39,155 nt of DNA, taken from assembly GCA_947493495.1 (NCBI GenBank), contig CANLRN010000039.1, positions 1-39,155 of the forward strand. Reading direction: 5' to 3'. The first letter of the stretch is position 1. Every line of letters starts with the position of its first letter. The stretch comes from an uncultured Aquimarina sp. GTDB taxonomy: Bacteria; Bacteroidota; Bacteroidia; Flavobacteriales; Flavobacteriaceae. The notes under the pieces are model-generated. The model made no database searches, was not told where the DNA came from, and worked only from the letters and a program-made list of their open reading frames with translations. This document shows positions 36,173-39,155 of this stretch, one piece after another. The position numbers and the translations under genes are program-made.

Positions 36173-37287
36173 TACCTCAATTCTTTTTTACATTTTTTCC
36201 AAAAAGCAAAGAAAGAGGGGTAATACCCTCTAATGGTAAACATCCAATCCCTCTCTTCTTCTACACCTTTGTAGTGATGGTTTAGCGGGTGTTCTTTGTA
36301 GTAAATAGTTTCTAAAGAATTAGAGCGTATAAGCTCATCAAACTCCCCTACAAATATCTGAATGCCTTCAATATTTTCTGAAAGTGCCAGTATAAAATCA
36401 ATCGTTTTTTGTGCTACAGGATATGCTTTAAAATGAGAAGGTTCTAGCAAAAGGATCCTATTAGCAGTCATCTCTTTTTTCCAAAGTGGGTCTAAGTTGT
36501 AAAAATTGTAGAGTAGAGTAGGTATGGATTCGTCTATCGTAATAGAAGCCGATGCTGATAATGGTGTCTCTAAAGTTACTGTGGTAACTTCTTGCAATAC
36601 GTATGGAATAGGAAGTTTGTCGAATGCTTCATAGCTGATATCCAAAAAAGTATCTTGTTGATTCGTAGTACAGTATTTATTGATGTTTTCTTGATTGGCG
36701 TAATACTTTTTATTACTATTAGCGCCTGCGACCCATTGCCAACTGAGTGCATTACTAGCCCAATCTGCATCTAATAAATAATAATACATCCATTGTGCTG
36801 GAGCTTTCCAATGGCTATGTGCGATATTACATGCTATGGATGCCAAATACATTCGCACATGATTGTGCAGATAGCCTGTTTTGTAGAAATGCTGAATAGC
36901 AGTATCGATGGCTTTAATTCCTGTAGTTGCTTGTACCACTGCTTTTGGAATTAAAGTGTTTGCTATTGGAGTTTGTTGGTGTTTTAAATCATGATTAATG
37001 GCATCACCTTTGGCTATCCAAATTTGCTGCCAATAGTCTCGCCAAGCGAGTTCTTGAATGAATTTTTCAATATTTTTTGGGGCATATCCACGTTGTAGTA
37101 CTTCAGAGAAAATTTGTTGGGTAGATAGCACACCTCTGGAAATGTAAGGAGACAAATACGTAACAGCTCCAGTAATAAAATTTCGGGTTTTACCATATTT
37201 CACAGGATCAATAGAACGGATACGTTGGGTGATCTCATGATAGGTGGTTGGAAATAATAGCATGTCATTTTCAAACAAATCATTCAT
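36169..37287 (-). CDS. FAD-binding photolyase-domain protein without the N-terminal antenna domain
   Basis: 372 residues. It opens directly in the helical FAD-binding domain: [70 protein letters not shown] and [20 protein letters not shown]. No antenna domain precedes it. A separate C-terminal region (about 275-372), starting [19 protein letters not shown] and including [11 protein letters not shown], looks like a small alpha/beta fold. So the usual order of the two domains seems reversed or the second domain is novel. Both gene borders overlap neighbours (1 nt and 4 nt), so it belongs to the same operon. Confidence 0.85.
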   Translation of the reverse strand: MNDLFENDMLLFPTTYHEITQRIRSIDPVKYGKTRNFITGAVTYLSPYISRGVLSTQQIFSEVLQRGYAPKNIEKFIQELAWRDYWQQIWIAKGDAINHDLKHQQTPIANTLIPKAVVQATTGIKAIDTAIQHFYKTGYLHNHVRMYLASIACNIAHSHWKAPAQWMYYYLLDADWASNALSWQWVAGANSNKKYYANQENINKYCTTNQQDTFLDISYEAFDKLPIPYVLQEVTTVTLETPLSASASITIDESIPTLLYNFYNLDPLWKKEMTANRILLLEPSHFKAYPVAQKTIDFILALSENIEGIQIFVGEFDELIRSNSLETIYYKEHPLNHHYKGVEEERDWMFTIRGYYPSFFAFWKKCKKELRY

Positions 37288-37574
37288 TAGCGTTTACTGA
37301 TTTTATTTCCCGAAATGGCTCTTTGTCGTGAACATTTAAAACGAGTAATCTCTGGATTTCGTTTTTTAAGATGTTTTTGGCTTACTCCACTGTTTACCCG
37401 TTTTCGCCAGCGATTAAAACTTGACCTTTTAAGATTGCCTCTCATTAATTTAATAACGTCTTTTTCGGGTAATCCAAACTGGAATAAGATGGCTTCAAAA
37501 GGAGTTCGATCTTCCCAGGCCATTTCTATAATACGATCCAGTTCGCGCTCTGTGAATGTTTTATTGTCGGTCAT
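37287..37574 (-). CDS. TIGR03643 family small helix-turn-helix-like protein
   Basis: 95 residues from the ATG at 37574, which overlaps the DUF2452 stop as ATGA; an ATG seven codons earlier (37595) is less likely. The core FTERELDRIIEMAWEDRTPF, EAILFQFGLPEKDVIKLMR and NLKRSSFNRWRKRV matches TIGR03643, a short family often beside photolyase genes. The spacing of helices suggests DNA binding, and the tail is very basic (KHLKKRNPEITRFK). Its function is not known. The stop shares a base with the start of the FAD-domain gene. Confidence 0.85.
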   Translation of the reverse strand: MTDNKTFTERELDRIIEMAWEDRTPFEAILFQFGLPEKDVIKLMRGNLKRSSFNRWRKRVNSGVSQKHLKKRNPEITRFKCSRQRAISGNKISKR

Positions 37575-37981
37575 TGGTCTTCTATTTTTTGCCACATCTG
37601 TTCGGCACTGAGATAGAAACTCCCTAAGGCTTCAAAACTACATTGATTGGGTGCTATAATAGAAAGGAAAGCTTCTCCATTTTCCCTTTTGTAGAGATGG
37701 TATATTTCACCAGTGATAGGTTCGAACGAAAATTTAGCATTGAATACGAGTTGGTTGTATTCAAATTGCTTCATCAATTTTTCATGCTCGGCTTTCAATT
37801 CAAGATATTTGGTCTTGACCTGATGGTTTACTTTATTGATATTTCTATTTTTCCAAGCCAGAGTATCTGTAGTCGTAATTACAGGAGCACTCAAAGAAGT
37901 GGCATAGGGTTTTAAGGCCGCATCATACTTTTGATGTTCTGAATTGAAGACTACATTATCAGGTTTCTTATCATCTCCCAT
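37571..37981 (-). CDS. DUF2452 domain-containing protein
   Basis: 136 residues and soluble. The opening KKPDNVVFNSEHQKYDAALKPYATS, a central coiled coil (NHQVKTKYLELKAEHEKLMKQFEYN) and GEIYHLYKRENGEAFLSIIAPN followed by GSFYLSAEQMWQ define DUF2452 (PF10504). No catalytic pattern is evident. It starts 1 nt after the Lacal_2735 stop and overlaps TIGR03643 by 4 nt. DUF2452 genes next to photolyases recur in flavobacteria, as I recall; the function is unknown. Confidence 0.85.
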   Translation of the reverse strand: MGDDKKPDNVVFNSEHQKYDAALKPYATSLSAPVITTTDTLAWKNRNINKVNHQVKTKYLELKAEHEKLMKQFEYNQLVFNAKFSFEPITGEIYHLYKRENGEAFLSIIAPNQCSFEALGSFYLSAEQMWQKIEDQ

Positions 37982-37982
37982 T

Positions 37983-38147
37983 TTAGCTCAATTTTTCCAG
38001 TTGCTTCATTACTTCTTCGGCTTCATAGGTCTTTTGGTCACTAAGCCTCCTATTTGAGGTAGAAAGACGGTGAGCATCTTTCAATAATTTTTCATATTGT
38101 GCTTGTAACTTTTCTTTTTCAGATTTCTTTTTGAATATTCCTAGCAT
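37983..38147 (-). CDS. Lacal_2735 family small protein
   Basis: 54 residues: MLGIFKKKSEKEKLQAQYEK, then LLKDAHRLSTSNRRLSDQKT and YEAEEVMKQLEKLS. It is a charged, all-helical protein typical of the Lacal_2735 family of Bacteroidota. It is too short for many gene finders. It is the first gene of the photolyase operon, with a promoter about 95 nt upstream. Function unknown. Confidence 0.85.
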   Translation of the reverse strand: MLGIFKKKSEKEKLQAQYEKLLKDAHRLSTSNRRLSDQKTYEAEEVMKQLEKLS

Positions 38148-38246
38148 AGCATATGATATTTAATTAACGATAAAATAGTACAGTACACGATTAGCGATTT
38201 TTTTACACTATTGTTTTCGTGAAAAATAATACTGTTTAAGAATAAA

Positions 38247-38277
38247 CAAATATACTTAAACAAAAAGTTAAATCAAA
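38247..38277 (-). promoter_or_regulatory. Bacteroidota-type promoter of the photolyase operon
   Basis: Read on the minus strand, TTTG (38274-38277), a 19-nt spacer and TATATTTG (38247-38254) match the -33/-7 consensus exactly. Transcription would start near 38240, giving a leader of about 93 nt before the Lacal_2735 start. Confidence 0.6.
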
Positions 38278-38562
38278 TATAGATTACTATTATAATCAGA
38301 AGTGATTTTTTTGTGATTTCTTACAGTATTCGAATTTGATACAAGTTATAATAAATAGGAAGTTAGGACAATTAATGTAAAACTTTGTAAATTATTAATT
38401 TAAGACACTATGTGTAATTTTAAAACACTGATTATTAAATAGTTATATCGTATTTTTGTTTTATAAATAAATTTTGGCACACATTTTGTTTACTGTTTAA
38501 TAACCGATTGGGCAAACTATAATATCGGGAGGTATAATTATTAATTTTAAAAAAGAAAAATC
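38278..38562. other. AT-rich intergenic leader region
   Basis: No ORF. It must hold the divergent promoters of the photolyase operon and of the small plus-strand unit. A plus-strand TATTTTTG (38451-38458) fits a -7 element, but its -33 element is poor. Confidence 0.5.
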
Positions 38563-38664
38563 ATGATGAATTTAATTTACAAATCACTTGGGATCGATTT
38601 AGCAACATTAAAAAAGTTTTTAAAAGAATTGCCTAGCGCATGCAGCCATGCAATACATAGATAA
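38563..38664 (+). CDS. Putative 33-residue peptide in a short, strongly terminated transcription unit
   Basis: Starting at ATG 38563 (or 38566), the frame reads MMNLIYKSLGIDLATLKKFL and then KELPSACSHAIHR. Residues 3-21 would make an amphipathic helix, with one Cys near the end. A strong terminator lies 50 nt after the stop and an AT-rich leader precedes the start. The peptide has no GG or known leader motif that I recognise. It may be a small membrane-active, regulatory or precursor peptide, or the transcript may be a small RNA and the ORF accidental. Confidence 0.4.
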   Translation: MMNLIYKSLGIDLATLKKFLKELPSACSHAIHR

Positions 38665-38715
38665 TATTTAGAAAAGAATTTTAGAACAAGAAAATGATTA
38701 CTAATTACGATGACT

Positions 38716-38757
38716 AATCGGGTGTAAAATTAATTTTGCACCCGATTATTTTTTTTG
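38716..38757 (+). terminator. Strong rho-independent terminator of the small unit
   Basis: AATCGGGTGTAAAAT (38716-38730) pairs with ATTTTGCACCCGATT (38733-38747), a 15-bp stem with one G-T pair and a 2-nt centre, followed by ATTTTTTTT. It is the strongest hairpin terminator in the window. Confidence 0.85.
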
Positions 38758-39155
38758 ATTTTCAAGTTTAATTTTTTCTCTACTTATATATATTAATCTT
38801 CAGAGACAGTTTTTTAAAATTAGATGATTTAATAGTTGTATTTTACCCTAGAAAGTAAGCTTTGTATCTTATTTTGTAAGGTTATGGTTTGGAATACTAT
38901 ATCTCACCAAAATTAATACAATAGAAAACCTTTATGTGGTAATACTCTAGATGGAATTTACGTTACTATTTCATATTGTTTTACGTGCATTTGTAAGGAC
39001 TATTTTTTATGATAGTATCTCGTTTAAGGGGTTATACCAACCGAAGTTAGCATCTAATTAAATTTAGATTAAACCCGTATTCATAGACATTGTTTCACTG
39101 TAACATTAAAGTTTCTAACTGGTAAGCAGCTTCTACGTTTCAAATTGTCCTATTG
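38758..39155. other. Gene-free end of the window
   Basis: No credible ORF on either strand. It contains the second degenerate repeat copy (38980-39142) and otherwise AT-rich sequence. Confidence 0.5.
38980..39142. repeat. Degenerate dispersed repeat, copy B
   Basis: Collinear with 18345-18530 in the same orientation. Identical blocks are TTAAACCCG (39069-39077), ATTCAT (39079-39084), GTTTCACT (39092-39099), AACTG (39117-39121) and CTACG (39133-39137). Near-identical blocks are GGACTATTTTTTATGATAG and AGTTAGCAT. Confidence 0.55.

Noticed and set aside
38694..38717. Seven-codon ORF MITNYDD before the terminator
   Set aside because: Too short, and its stop runs into the terminator stem.
39091..39106. 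parS-like TGTTTCACTGTAACAT
   Set aside because: It resembles TGTTTCACGTGAAACA only in its left half and is not a palindrome; it is part of the degenerate repeat.

Overview
The window is AT-rich and looks like chromosomal DNA of a marine, gliding Flavobacteriaceae bacterium (Bacteroidota), perhaps close to Aquimarina; the genus is an inference. The support is a type IX secretion (T9SS) type-B adhesin with its PorP/SprF partner, the parA-parB-DUF5683-dapB-lepB-WbqC gene order, split methylmalonyl-CoA mutase genes, promoters of the Bacteroidota type (TTG/TTTG, 19-20 nt spacer, TAnnTTTG), and start sites without clear Shine-Dalgarno motifs. No phage, complete insertion sequence or CRISPR array was seen.

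Layout. (1) 1-4205, plus strand: the 3' end of a giant DUF11-repeat adhesin, a PorP/SprF protein and a PorE-like OmpA/TPR/PD40 lipoprotein-like anchor, closed by a strong terminator. (2) 4433-9272, plus strand: a small membrane protein, mutL, two rhomboid proteases and an endonuclease/exonuclease/phosphatase-fold protein. (3) 9279-15021, minus strand: DUF6122, WbqC, signal peptidase I, dapB, DUF5683, parB and parA. (4) 15206-23787, minus strand: a dienoyl-CoA-reductase-like SDR, large and small methylmalonyl-CoA mutase subunits separated by an exported protein and a gene-poor spacer, a DivIC/FtsB-like protein, uridine kinase, anmK and an exported unknown. (5) 23961-27884, minus strand: a TonB receptor resembling E. 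coli PqqU/YncD, a PQQ-type sugar dehydrogenase lipoprotein and a cytochrome c, which together suggest PQQ scavenging coupled to periplasmic sugar oxidation. Two tandem exported paralogs are divergent from it. (6) 29298-29983: a tRNA-Pro(UGG) locus with an intact tRNA, an upstream chimeric pseudo-tRNA whose D and T arms are replaced by near-identical palindromes, a GIY-YIG nuclease pseudogene whose reading frame runs into the tRNA, and a downstream 17-bp tRNA 3'-end fragment. (7) 30499-31433, plus strand: glutathione peroxidase and a membrane protein. (8) 31469-38147, minus strand: ten tightly packed or overlapping genes forming a photolyase/cryptochrome operon (Lacal_2735, DUF2452, TIGR03643, a FAD-domain-only photolyase, a photolyase, a flavin reductase, DUF2256, a PhrB-like photolyase lacking its Fe-S cysteines, an unknown, and CIA30). 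(9) 38148-39155: a short transcription unit with a 33-residue ORF and a strong terminator, then a degenerate repeat also found at 18345-18530.

The most notable points are the tRNA-Pro/GIY-YIG locus, the photorepair operon with its Fe-S-less PhrB-like enzyme, the inferred PQQ uptake-and-use operon, and the dispersed repeat. Family assignments rest on recognised motifs and remembered family features, not on database searches.
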